From Muricoccus roseus (GTDB taxonomy: Bacteria > Pseudomonadota > Alphaproteobacteria > Acetobacterales > Acetobacteraceae): a stretch of DNA of 32,167 nt. Both the position numbers and the translations under genes were made by a program. Position 1 is the first letter of the stretch. Each line of letters opens with the position of its first letter. Below, one piece after another: positions 17,479 to 25,193 of this stretch. The notes below the pieces were generated by a model. The model did no database searches and had not been told where the DNA came from. It saw only the letters and a program-made list of their open reading frames with translations. The stretch spans positions 1 through 32,167 of the forward strand of contig NZ_FQZF01000041.1 of NCBI RefSeq assembly GCF_900141905.1, read 5' to 3'.

Positions 17479-18171
17479 TCAGCCCGGCAGGATCGGCTCC
17501 AGCCCCGCCGCCTGGAGCGCCGGGGCGGCCTCCGGCGAGGCGAGGAAGCGGATGAGGCGCGCCGCGGCCTCCGGCTGCGCCGCGTCCCGGAAGGCCGCGG
17601 CGGAGAAGACCGCGACCACCTCCACCTCCGCCGGCAGGCGGCCGATCACCTCGATCCCCGGCACCGCCAGCAGCTCGCTCACCTGCTGCACGGCGAGCGC
17701 CGCCTCGCCCTTCGCCACCAGCTCGGCGGTGAAGCCGGCCTGGATGATGCGGGCCTTGGCGTTCACCGCCTCCGCGATGCCCAGCCGCTCGATCAGGGCC
17801 GCGAAGGCGATGCCGCTGGCCCCGGTGCGCGAATAGGCGATGCTGGGCGCGGCCAGCAGCGTCTCGCGCATCTCCTCCAGCGAACCGATCGCCGGATGCG
17901 GCGCCCCTGCCTTCACGGCGAAGCCGACATGGGAGCGGACGAGGTCCTTCCGGCTCGCGGCATCCAGCACGCCCTCTTCCGAGAGCGCCGCGATCCCCTC
18001 GGCCGTGAGGATGGCGACATCCGCCCGTTCCCCCGCCCGGATGCGGGCGAGAAGCCCGACGGTCGGGAGGAAATCCGCCTGAACGGGGGTGCCGGCCACG
18101 GCTTCCAGCCGCGCCGCCAGCCCGCCCATCGCGCCGGCGACGGCCAGGGTGGACAGGATCCGCAGGGTCAC
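17479..18171 (-). CDS. ModA-like periplasmic-binding-fold protein without a signal peptide
   Basis: This 230-residue protein has the type II binding-protein fold seen in molybdate-binding ModA relatives. It opens with the first strand-helix of the mature fold (LRILSTLAVAGAMGGLAARLEAVAG). It continues RIRAGERADVAILTAEGIAAL, then SIAYSRTGASGIAFAALIERLG, and ends FLASPEAAPALQAAGLEP. The fold starts at residue 3, so there is no room for an export signal and the protein is probably cytoplasmic. GTG at 18171 overlaps the preceding dehydrogenase stop (GTGA). No molybdate permease or ATPase is nearby. It may bind an intermediate or metal oxyanion in the cytosol, or be a degenerate former receptor. 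The ligand is unknown. Confidence 0.82.
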   Translation of the reverse strand: MTLRILSTLAVAGAMGGLAARLEAVAGTPVQADFLPTVGLLARIRAGERADVAILTAEGIAALSEEGVLDAASRKDLVRSHVGFAVKAGAPHPAIGSLEEMRETLLAAPSIAYSRTGASGIAFAALIERLGIAEAVNAKARIIQAGFTAELVAKGEAALAVQQVSELLAVPGIEVIGRLPAEVEVVAVFSAAAFRDAAQPEAAARLIRFLASPEAAPALQAAGLEPILPG

Positions 18172-19070
18172 GCCTCCAGCCCCGACAGCTCCGCCACCAG
18201 CGCGCCGAGGGAGGAGGAATCCAGCCCGCCCCGCCCGCTGTTCACCAGCGCCTCCATCATCTGCGCCACCATGGCCGTGGCGGGGGCGAAGACGCCGTGG
18301 TCGCGCATCGCGGCCAGGGAAAGGCGCGTGTCCTTGCGCATCAGTTCCGCCCGGAAGCCCGGGGCGAAGGTCCTCTCGTTGATGCGCTTCGCATGGTTCT
18401 CCAGCACGAAGCTGCGGGCAGAGCCGCCGAGCAGCGCCTGGCGCATCGCCGCCGGGTCGAGCCCCGCCTTGCGGCCGAGCGCCAGCGCCTCGGACACCGC
18501 CTGCATCGTCGCGGCCACCAGGAGCTGGTTGGCGGATTTGCAGACCTGCCCGGCGCCGGGCGGGCCGAGATGGGTGAGCGTCTTGCCCACCGCCTCGAAG
18601 AAGGGCCGCGCCGCCTCGAAGGCCGCGGGATCGCCGCCGACCATGCAGGTCAGCGTGCCGTCCCGCGCGCCTGCCGGGCCGCCGCTCACCGGGCTGTCCA
18701 GCAGGTACGCGCCGCGCTCCTCCTGCAGGCGGCGCGCGAAGGCGGCGGCGGGCGCGGCGGCGATGGTGCTGAAGTCGATGACGACCGTCCCCGGCGCCAC
18801 GCCGCCCGCCAGCCCGTCCGGCCCGAACAGCACCGCCTCCACATCCGGCGTGTCGGGCAGGCAGAGGCCGATGCAGGCCGCCCCGCGTGCGGCCTCGGCC
18901 GGTGTCGCGGCCCAGCGCGCGCCTCCCGCCTCCAGCGCCTCCGCCTTCCCCCGGCTGCGGTTATGGACCGTGAGCGGGAATCCGGCCTTGAGGATGTTGG
19001 CGGCCATGGAGGCCCCCATTACCCCAAGGCCCAGGAAGGCGACGGGCGCCGGTGGCGAAATGGTCTGCAA
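18168..19070 (-). CDS. 3-Hydroxyisobutyrate/tartronate-semialdehyde-type dehydrogenase (beta-hydroxyacid family)
   Basis: This 300-residue NAD(P)-dependent enzyme has a Rossmann loop GLGVMG (14-19), the substrate-binding motif DSPVSGGPAGARDGTL (125-140), and the catalytic lysine in GAGQVCKSANQ (K178, N181). Members oxidise or reduce beta-hydroxy acids such as 3-hydroxyisobutyrate, tartronate semialdehyde or gamma-hydroxybutyrate. The start is inferred as TTG at 19070, nine bases after a GGAG site and 5 bp after the stop of the Bug receptor gene; no ATG suits. It is the fourth gene of a five-gene minus-strand operon and is coupled to the ModA-like gene by GTGA overlap. Confidence 0.88.
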   Translation of the reverse strand: MQTISPPAPVAFLGLGVMGASMAANILKAGFPLTVHNRSRGKAEALEAGGARWAATPAEAARGAACIGLCLPDTPDVEAVLFGPDGLAGGVAPGTVVIDFSTIAAAPAAAFARRLQEERGAYLLDSPVSGGPAGARDGTLTCMVGGDPAAFEAARPFFEAVGKTLTHLGPPGAGQVCKSANQLLVAATMQAVSEALALGRKAGLDPAAMRQALLGGSARSFVLENHAKRINERTFAPGFRAELMRKDTRLSLAAMRDHGVFAPATAMVAQMMEALVNSGRGGLDSSSLGALVAELSGLEA

Positions 19071-19075
19071 AGCGT

Positions 19076-20044
19076 TCAGCTCCTCTTCAGTGCGGCGCGG
19101 ATCTGGTCGAGCAGCGTATCCATGGAACGCTGGAAGGTCGGGCCGTCCGCATAGCCGTCCGCCTCGCCGACGCGCTCCATGAAGCGGTTCCAGGTGGCGG
19201 TCTGCATGCCCTGGCGGAAGCGGTCGTGCAGATAGGTCACCATTTCGTCGGTCATGCCGGCGGGGCCGACCCAACCCTTCATGTTGTCGGCCACGATGTC
19301 GTAGCCGAGTTCCCGTAGGGTCGGCACGTCCTTGTAGGCCGGCGCACGCTGCTCGGAGGCGATGGCGAGGGCCTTCAGCGCGCCGGAGGTGACCTGCGAA
19401 CCCAGCTCGTCCGTGGCGTTCACGTTAAGCTGCGTCTGCCCCGCGAGCAGCGCCTGCAGTGCGGGCCCGCCGCCGGTATAGGGCACGTGCAGGAACTGCA
19501 CGTTCGCCGCCCGCTCGAGCAGGATGAAGATGGAATGCGACAGCGAGCCGACGCCTGCCGATCCGTGCGCCAGCCCGCCGGGATCGGCCTTGGCGGCGGT
19601 GATCGCGGCCGCCAGGTCGGCGAAGCGCGGCTGGTCTCCGCCCTTGCAGGAGAGGATGTGGCCGTTCCGCGTCAGCCGGATCACGGCGCGGAAGGAGGTC
19701 TTCGGATCATAGGGCACGTCCCGGTGCGCGGGGATCGAGGTGCTCTCGCTGCCGCCATGCATCACCAGCGTGTGGCCATCCGGCGCGGCGCGCGCGACGA
19801 ATTCCGCTGCCAGCGCCCCGCCCGCGCCGGGGCGGTTCACCACCACCATCGGCACGGGGACGAGCGGCGCGCAGGCCTCGGCGATAGTGCGTGCGATGAT
19901 GTCGCTGCCGCCGCCCGGCGCGAAGCCGACATTCAGCTGGATCGGGCGCGTCGGCTGCCATGGCCCGATCTGCTGGGCGAAGGCGGGGCAGGCCAGCGCC
20001 GCGCCCGTTGCGCCGAGGATTCCCCGGCGGGTGATCTTGGTCAT
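19076..20044 (-). CDS. Bug/TctC-type tripartite tricarboxylate receptor (second copy)
   Basis: This is a 322-residue periplasmic receptor. A signal with twin arginines (RRGILGATGAALACPAFA) precedes PTRPIQLNVGFAPGGGSD, the carboxylate loop, and VVVNRPGAGGALAAEFVAR. Later landmarks are GSAGVGSLSHSIFILLE, FLHVPYTGGGPALQALLAG and PTLRELGYDIVADNMKGWVGPAG. It differs enough from the receptor at 16486 to suggest a different ligand. It lies between the Ldh2-type gene (52 bp) and the hydroxyacid dehydrogenase gene (5 bp), so it is part of the catabolic operon and probably captures the substrate those enzymes process. No TctAB genes are present. Confidence 0.93.
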   Translation of the reverse strand: MTKITRRGILGATGAALACPAFAQQIGPWQPTRPIQLNVGFAPGGGSDIIARTIAEACAPLVPVPMVVVNRPGAGGALAAEFVARAAPDGHTLVMHGGSESTSIPAHRDVPYDPKTSFRAVIRLTRNGHILSCKGGDQPRFADLAAAITAAKADPGGLAHGSAGVGSLSHSIFILLERAANVQFLHVPYTGGGPALQALLAGQTQLNVNATDELGSQVTSGALKALAIASEQRAPAYKDVPTLRELGYDIVADNMKGWVGPAGMTDEMVTYLHDRFRQGMQTATWNRFMERVGEADGYADGPTFQRSMDTLLDQIRAALKRS

Positions 20045-20095
20045 TCCTGTCGCTCCCTGTCCTTTTCTCTGTCCTTCGGTGCTTCGCCGGCCCTC

Positions 20096-21187
20096 TCAGT
20101 CTTCGCTGAGTTCGTACCGCGCCCCGGACCGCGCGCAGATCTCGCGCACATGCTTCTCCAGCGCGGGCGGCACCGGAATGCCCTGAGCCAGCCGCCGCTC
20201 GCGCTCCTCCGCCTCCGGATCGCCCGCCACCTTCACGGGCTTCGCGGGGTCCGCGGGCCGCGTCGCGCGCAGCACGTCGATCATGGCATCCAGATCCTCC
20301 TCGAACCCGCCCTCGGGCCGGAAGGCGCGGGGATCGATCGCCATGAAGAAATGCCCGACATCGTCAGGGTCGCCCGGCACGCGCTGCGGGTTGCGGATGG
20401 GGCCGAAGGCCGCGCCGGTCAGCGTGGCCGAGAGGATCTGCACCATGGCGCCGAGCCCGTAGCCCTTGTGGCCGCCCGTCACCTCCGCCCCGCCCAGTGG
20501 CGTCACGCCTCCGCCCGGTTCCTGGAAGATAATCTCCATCGCCCGCGCGGAATCGGTGATCGGCCGCCCGGCCTCGTCCACCACCCATCCCCCGGGGATC
20601 GGCTTTCCGTTCAGGTCGTAGACCTTCACCTTGTTGGCGGCGACGGTGGTGGAGGAGATGTCCAGCACGAAGGGCCGGTTCCGCAGCGCGGGCGCGGCGA
20701 AGGCGATGGGATTGGCCCCCAGCAACGGCAGCGTGCCCCGCGTGGGCACCATCAGCACGGTGCGGGCCGAGGAGGTGATGAACCCGATCACCCCCGCCGC
20801 CGTGGCGATGCGCGCGTAATGCCCCGCCGCCCCGAAATGATGCGAATTCCGCACCCCCACCGCGCCGATGCCGGCGGACTTCGCCTTTTGCACCGCCAGG
20901 CGCATCGCGAAATCGGCATTGGGGTGGCCGAGATTCGCGCCGCCATCCACCAGCGCCGTCGCGGGCGCGTCGAGCAGCACCTTCGGCCGGGCGGTGAGGT
21001 CAAGCTGCCCGTTCTTCCGGAAGCTCTCATACATCATCAGCATCGACAGCCCGTGGCTGTCGATGCCCATCAGGTCCGTCTCCACCATCGCTTCCGCGGT
21101 GGTGGCAGCCAGATCCTCCGCCATGCCCCAGGCCTGGAGCACATTGAGGATCTGGCGCCGGACGCGCTCGGCAGGAACCGCTCTCAT
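20096..21187 (-). CDS. Ldh2/malate-L-lactate-type NAD(P) dehydrogenase
   Basis: This 363-residue enzyme is from the malate/L-lactate/ureidoglycolate/sulfolactate dehydrogenase family, which has an unusual NAD fold unrelated to Rossmann LDH. Family signatures are GIDSHGLSML (41-50) and VRNSHHFGAAGHYARIA (112-128, with the catalytic histidine). Further ones are LLGANPIAFAAPA, FVLDISSTTVAANKV and GGHKGYGLGAMVQILSATLTGAAFG. It interconverts a 2-hydroxy acid and a 2-oxo acid. Its ATG overlaps the RraA-like stop as ATGA. The preceding aldolase-like gene would release a 2-oxo acid such as pyruvate, so the pairing is biochemically sensible. Confidence 0.93.
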   Translation of the reverse strand: MRAVPAERVRRQILNVLQAWGMAEDLAATTAEAMVETDLMGIDSHGLSMLMMYESFRKNGQLDLTARPKVLLDAPATALVDGGANLGHPNADFAMRLAVQKAKSAGIGAVGVRNSHHFGAAGHYARIATAAGVIGFITSSARTVLMVPTRGTLPLLGANPIAFAAPALRNRPFVLDISSTTVAANKVKVYDLNGKPIPGGWVVDEAGRPITDSARAMEIIFQEPGGGVTPLGGAEVTGGHKGYGLGAMVQILSATLTGAAFGPIRNPQRVPGDPDDVGHFFMAIDPRAFRPEGGFEEDLDAMIDVLRATRPADPAKPVKVAGDPEAEERERRLAQGIPVPPALEKHVREICARSGARYELSED

Positions 21188-21861
21188 CGGGTGACCGAGA
21201 CGCCCTTGCCCGCGAGCGTCTCCTCGACCCAGCCGCGCACCCAGCCGCCACCATGGATGGCCGCGGTGGTCTCGGCCTCCTTGGCCGCGTGCTTCTCGGC
21301 GTCGGCGATCACCTGCGCCGCCTCGGCGCGCGGGATCACCACCACCCCATCCTCATCCGCCGCGATCAGGTCGCCCGGCATCACCACCTGGCCGCCGCAG
21401 GCGACCGCATAGCCGATCTCGCCCGGGCCGTCCTTGTAGGGGCCGGAGGGGTTCGCACCGCGCGCCCAGACGCCGATATCCATCTTGCGGATGCCATCGA
21501 GGTCGCGCACCGCGCCATCGATCACCAGCGCGCCCACGCCGCGCTTCTCGGCATGGCCGATCATCAGGTCCCCCGCGAGGGCAATGTTCAGGTCCCCGCC
21601 ACCATCGCAGACGATCACCTCGCCCGGCCGCGCCAGGTCGATCGCGCGGTGCAGGAACAGGTTGTCGCCCGGGCGCGCCTTCACCGTCAGCGCCGGGCCC
21701 ACGAAGGCCTTCCGCCCGCCATAGGCCAGGAACCCGCCGCGCATGGACTGCAGCCGGTTCATCACATCGCCGATATTGGCCACGGGCAGCTTCGCAGCGC
21801 GCGCCATCAGGGCGGAATCGGGCTCGGGCCGCGTCTCGAGGATGCGAAGGCCAACACTCAT
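21184..21861 (-). CDS. RraA-like / 4-hydroxy-4-methyl-2-oxoglutarate aldolase family protein
   Basis: This 225-residue protein belongs to the RraA/HMG-aldolase fold. The catalytic motif D-X20-R-D is exact: D98, then R119 and D120 in VIDGAVRDLDGIR. The loop RPGDNLFLHRAIDLARPGEVIV is also present. RraA proteins that inhibit RNase E lack aldolase chemistry, and the intact motif favours a metal-dependent retro-aldolase or oxaloacetate decarboxylase that yields pyruvate. The ATG at 21861 follows AGGAGAG; the longer open frame upstream is not family-like. It is the first gene of the operon that continues with Ldh2, Bug, hydroxyacid dehydrogenase and ModA-like genes. Upstream (21862-22043) I see no confident promoter. 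Confidence 0.9.
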   Translation of the reverse strand: MSVGLRILETRPEPDSALMARAAKLPVANIGDVMNRLQSMRGGFLAYGGRKAFVGPALTVKARPGDNLFLHRAIDLARPGEVIVCDGGGDLNIALAGDLMIGHAEKRGVGALVIDGAVRDLDGIRKMDIGVWARGANPSGPYKDGPGEIGYAVACGGQVVMPGDLIAADEDGVVVIPRAEAAQVIADAEKHAAKEAETTAAIHGGGWVRGWVEETLAGKGVSVTR

Positions 21862-22043
21862 GCGGAACTCTCTCCTGAAAGGCGGGATGCAAGCGGGAGA
21901 GGAAGCCCGGCACGATAGGCCGCGCAGCTTGTCGTTCCCCTCCACGCCGTCTCCGCGGCACGGGGGAGGATCGGCATGTTCGGGGGGTGTTGGCAAGCCA
22001 GGGGACGGACACGTCATGCCCCTCCTACGCTTCCCATGGGCTG

Positions 22044-22303
22044 GTGGTCTGTCCCGGGGAGAGGAAGAATTGATTCTTCCTCTCCCCGGACCCGTCGAAG
22101 GCAGTGCCTTCGACCCATCATCTCTTTCTGGAAGTTCGGAATTGCCCAGCTGACTGTACGCCTCGGGTCATGGACCCGAGGCGACTGCAACGGCAGGAAA
22201 AGCACCCGTCACCAGAGACCGCCGATCAACGGCATCCACGGCAGTCAGACGGGGTTCCAAGGGCCTCAGGCCCTTGGCGGGTCTTGAGGGCGGAGCCCTC
22301 ACC
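22044..22303 (-). repeat. Multi-hairpin intergenic repeat, copy 2 (fullest copy)
   Basis: Five stems are visible. They are CCGGGGAGAGGAAGAA with loop TTGA (22054-22089), GTCGAAGGC/GCCTTCGAC with loop AGT (22094-22114), CGCCTCGGGTC/GACCCGAGGCG with loop ATG (22159-22183), CCAAGGGCC/GGCCCTTGG (22257-22277), and TGAGGGC/GCCCTCA (22285-22301). It is inverted relative to copy 1. It lies between the 3' end of the YcnI-like gene, nearly touching its stop at 22313, and the upstream region of the rraA-like operon. Together with 21862-22043 it accounts for the 451-bp gene-free stretch; nothing coding was recognised there. Confidence 0.88.
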
Positions 22304-22312
22304 CTGACCCAC

Positions 22313-22843
22313 TCAGCGCCTCTCCACCACTCGCAGCAGCGGCGCCGGGTTGGCCACCCGCTCCCCGGGCCGGGGCGCCTGTTCCACCCAGCGAGCGACG
22401 GCCCCCCCTTCGCATTCCTGCACCACGGGAAAGGCGAGCACCCGCCCGGCTTCCGCCGGGGTGCGGATGAAGAGGACGAACTCGTCATAGAAGGCGTCGC
22501 CCAGCGGCCCGCCCGTCCATGCGATCTCGCCCGGCGGCGGGGCGGCGTGGTGCGCCGCGCCGTGATGGGCGCCGTGCCCGGAATGGTCCGCCGCCTCGGC
22601 CCCGCCGCCGATGGTGAGTGTCCAGCCCGGATGCGGCATGGGCCGGGCGCTCGGCAGTTCGGGCGGCAGGTTCACGCGGATGGCTGTGGTGGCGGCCCCG
22701 GCGCAGCCATGGCCGACCCGGAAGGCGAGGCGGACATAGCTGCCAGCCGGCGCCTCGGACTGGTCCAGCACCACATGCGCGGCGGCTGGCGCGGCCAGGG
22801 CCGCCAGCAGCCCGAGCGCGGCGGGGAGGGAGCGCAAGCTCAT
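22313..22843 (-). CDS. YcnI-like (DUF1775) copper-binding periplasmic protein
   Basis: This 176-residue secreted protein has a signal peptide ending AAPAAA, so the mature chain begins with histidine (H23, HVVLDQSEAPAGSYVRLAFRV). An N-terminal His that helps bind copper is the hallmark of the YcnI/DUF1775 domain. Later landmarks are VNLPPELPSARPMPHPGWTLTI and FYDEFVLFIRTP, close to the family pattern. A His-rich loop at 86-98 (DHSGHGAHHGAAHH) is an added metal-binding patch. It follows the PCuAC gene by 13 bp, so the two form an operon for periplasmic copper handling. Repeat copy 2 abuts the stop. Confidence 0.92.
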   Translation of the reverse strand: MSLRSLPAALGLLAALAAPAAAHVVLDQSEAPAGSYVRLAFRVGHGCAGAATTAIRVNLPPELPSARPMPHPGWTLTIGGGAEAADHSGHGAHHGAAHHAAPPPGEIAWTGGPLGDAFYDEFVLFIRTPAEAGRVLAFPVVQECEGGAVARWVEQAPRPGERVANPAPLLRVVERR

Positions 22844-22856
22844 GGTCCCGCGCTCC

Positions 22857-23330
22857 TCAGTGGTGGTGATGCGCGGCGGGGGCGGAGGCCCCGGCGCCCT
22901 GCACGGCCACCTGCACCTGCACCGCCCCGGCCCGCTCGAAGGTGAGGGTGAGGGGCAGCGTGGTGCCCGGGCGCAGCGCCTGGGATAGCCCCACCATCAT
23001 CACATGCGCCCCACCGGGCTGGAGGGTGACGCTGCCCCCGGCCGGCACCTCCAGCGCCTGGATCGGCCGCATGCGGGAGATGTCGCCCTCGCGCACGGTC
23101 TCATGGATTTCGGTGACGCGGGCGAGGGGGGTGGAGGCGGAGAGCAGCCGGTCGGGCTGGCTGCCCGCGTTCCGGATGGTGAGGAAGGCGCCGCCGGTGC
23201 CGCCCTGCAGGGCCGCGCGGGCCCAGGGCTGCTCGACGGTGAGGCCTGCGGGCTGGGCGGAAAGCGGATGGAGGAGGGCAAGGCTGCCCAGCGCGGCCAG
23301 CCCGGCCACGGTGCGACGGGAAAGGGTCAT
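22857..23330 (-). CDS. PCuAC-type periplasmic copper chaperone
   Basis: This 157-residue protein is exported (RRTVAGLAALGSLALLHPLSAQ). It carries an exact copy of the PCuAC copper(I) motif H-X10-M-X21-H-X-M: H76, M87, H109, M111. PCuAC proteins deliver copper to the CuA or CuB site of cytochrome c oxidase, often with Sco. A natural HHHH tail ends the protein and may add metal capacity. The body shows WARAALQGGTGGAFLTIRN and LQPGGAHVMMVGL, typical of the family. It is followed by the YcnI-like gene and preceded by a small Cys-containing secreted protein on the same strand. No sco or oxidase gene is in the window. Confidence 0.95.
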   Translation of the reverse strand: MTLSRRTVAGLAALGSLALLHPLSAQPAGLTVEQPWARAALQGGTGGAFLTIRNAGSQPDRLLSASTPLARVTEIHETVREGDISRMRPIQALEVPAGGSVTLQPGGAHVMMVGLSQALRPGTTLPLTLTFERAGAVQVQVAVQGAGASAPAAHHHH

Positions 23331-23395
23331 GATTCAGGTCCTGATGATCCCGGGCGCGCAGGGGCGCGCCGCTTGATGGCGTGAGGAGCGGGAGA

Positions 23396-23764
23396 TCAGG
23401 CGGCGGGTGGGGCGCGCGGAAGCTGCGGCGGTGCGCGGGGAGGAAGCGGGGGCAGGCCGGGGCGGTCCGGCGCGGCAACGGGTGCCGCATAGCCGACCGG
23501 AACCGGCGGCACGGCCGGCGCGGGCGGTGGCGCGGCGGCGGGCGCCAGGCACAGGGCGCAGCAATCCGGGCCAGCGTCGCGCTGGATGGGCTGCCCGTCC
23601 TCGTCCACCAGCAGGCTGCGCGCCCCGTGCGGGCTGCACAATTCCACCCGCAGCGCCGTGCCCAGGGTTTGCAGCGCGCGGGCATGCGGCGCCGTCGCCG
23701 TGCCCCATTGGAGCAGCAGCAGCAGGGCGAGGAGGCGCAGGGGCCCAGGCCGGAGGCGGCGCAT
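23396..23764 (-). CDS. Small secreted Cys-containing protein, DUF2946-like
   Basis: This 122-residue protein has a leucine-rich signal (LRLLALLLLLQWGTATAPHARA). A short core follows, with C43 in VELCSPHGARSLLVDEDGQP and C68, C69, C72 in DAGPDCCALC. The C-terminus is a long Pro/Ala tail. The ELCSPHG to DCCALC spacing resembles DUF2946 proteins, which are commonly encoded with copper genes. Four cysteines and a histidine could bind copper. I used ATG 23764 because it starts the signal; a GTG at 23800 is also in frame. Its stop is 65 bp before the PCuAC start, suggesting a three-gene copper operon. The family call is tentative. Confidence 0.7.
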   Translation of the reverse strand: MRRLRPGPLRLLALLLLLQWGTATAPHARALQTLGTALRVELCSPHGARSLLVDEDGQPIQRDAGPDCCALCLAPAAAPPPAPAVPPVPVGYAAPVAAPDRPGLPPLPPRAPPQLPRAPPAA

Positions 23765-23833
23765 GGCGGCGGCTCTAGCCCGGCCGCCGCCCGAAGTCAC
23801 CCGGTTCAGCCTCCGGGGCCAGTCACCGGGTCG

Positions 23834-25099
23834 TCAGTCCACCCATTCCCCGCCGCGCATCAGCGGAGTGCGGCGGCCCTCGCTGTCCAGCCCATCCACC
23901 TCCACCTCCGGCGAGCCGATCATCCAGTCCACATGGATCAGGCTGCGATTGGCCCCGCGCTTCACCAGCTCCTCCTCGGAGAAGGTCTCGACGAAGCACT
24001 TGGAATAGGCCTGGCCGAGGGCGATGTGGCTCGCGGCATTCTCGTCGAACAGCGTGTTGAGGAAGAGGATCCCGCTCCGCGCGATGGGGTTGGAGCTGGG
24101 GACCAGCGCCACCTCGCCCAGCTGCCGCGCGCCGGCATCGGTGGAGATCATCTTCTCCAGCACCTCCTGCCCGCGCGTGGCCTGCGCCTCCACGATCGCG
24201 CCTGCCTCGAAGCGCACTCGGATGCCGTCGATCAGCGTGCCCTGGTGCGACAGCGGCTTGGTGGCGGCGACCACGCCCTCCGTCATCGCGCGATGGGGGG
24301 TGGTGAAGACCTCCTCCGTCGGGATGTTCGGGTTGCCGTAGACGCCGTTCTTCGCCTTGCTGGCCCCGCCCATCCAGGCATGGCCATCCGCGAGCCCCAC
24401 GATCAGGTCCGTGCCCGGGCCGCGGAAGTGCAGGGAGCGGAAGCGCTGCTCGTTGAGCCGGTCCTGCCGCGCCTTCAGCCGGGCGTTATGGGCGGCCCAG
24501 GCCGCGATGGGATCGGCCTCGTCCACCCGCGTGGTCGCGTAGATCGCGTCCCAGAGCTTCCGCACGGCGGCCTCGGCGGTTTCGCCGGGGAAGACCGCCT
24601 GTGCCCAGGCCGGATGCGCGAAGGGCACCAGCGTCCAGTTGATGTGGCTGTCCACGATCAGGTCCAGCGCGGGTCGGTAGGCGAGGCTCTGCGCCCGGTT
24701 GGCGCGCGCCACCCGGGAGGCGTCCTGGCCGGAAAGCAGCGAGGGATCGGCGCCCACGATGGCCAGCCGCGCCGCGCCGCCGCGATAAGCCGCCGCCATG
24801 CCCTCGAACAGCCAGCCCGGCGCCACGTCGAAGCTCTCGTCTCGCGCATGCTGGTAGCGCAGCAGCGACGACTGCTCGTCCGAAAAGAGGGTGGTGACCA
24901 GCGTGGCGCCGGCCTTGTAGGCATGTTCCGTGATCAGCCGGGCCAGCGGCAGCGCCTCCACCGGCGCCGTCATCACCAGCTCCTGCCCCGGAATAAGCCC
25001 GAGCCCGACCTTCACGGCCAGTTCCGCCAGCTTGTCCAGGCGGGCATCGGCGGGGGCGGCGGTGGCGGGCAGCGTGGCGGGGGAAGGGGCGAGATCCAT
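23834..25099 (-). CDS. M29-family aminopeptidase (AmpS/PepS type)
   Basis: This is a 421-residue cytosolic metallo-aminopeptidase of clan MQ. The dinuclear-metal ligands of the family can be placed at NIPTEEVFTTPH (E262 or E263), RQLGEVALV (E329), ASHIALGQAY (H358, with Y365) and LIHVDWMIGS (H389, D391). The N-terminal domain (VKVGLGLIPGQELVMTAPVEA) is typical. It should trim N-terminal residues from peptides. It lies 94 bp downstream of a peptide-type ABC receptor on the same strand, a sensible pair for peptide use. A conventional signal peptide is absent. Confidence 0.93.
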   Translation of the reverse strand: MDLAPSPATLPATAAPADARLDKLAELAVKVGLGLIPGQELVMTAPVEALPLARLITEHAYKAGATLVTTLFSDEQSSLLRYQHARDESFDVAPGWLFEGMAAAYRGGAARLAIVGADPSLLSGQDASRVARANRAQSLAYRPALDLIVDSHINWTLVPFAHPAWAQAVFPGETAEAAVRKLWDAIYATTRVDEADPIAAWAAHNARLKARQDRLNEQRFRSLHFRGPGTDLIVGLADGHAWMGGASKAKNGVYGNPNIPTEEVFTTPHRAMTEGVVAATKPLSHQGTLIDGIRVRFEAGAIVEAQATRGQEVLEKMISTDAGARQLGEVALVPSSNPIARSGILFLNTLFDENAASHIALGQAYSKCFVETFSEEELVKRGANRSLIHVDWMIGSPEVEVDGLDSEGRRTPLMRGGEWVD

Positions 25100-25193
25100 G
25101 ACGCAGTCTCCTCAGTCCCCGCCAAGATCGAAGCGGCGACGGAGCGAGACAAGGGGGGAAGCGGCGCGGGGAGGCGCCGCTTCCCCGCCATCG

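Noticed and set aside
19487-21412. Plus-strand open frame of 641 codons
   Set aside because: Antisense to the Bug and Ldh2-type genes; His/Arg/Gly-rich with no domain.
21184-21861. Naming the RraA-like protein as the RNase E inhibitor RraA
   Set aside because: It carries the intact D-X20-R-D aldolase motif and sits in a catabolic operon, so the enzyme reading is preferred.
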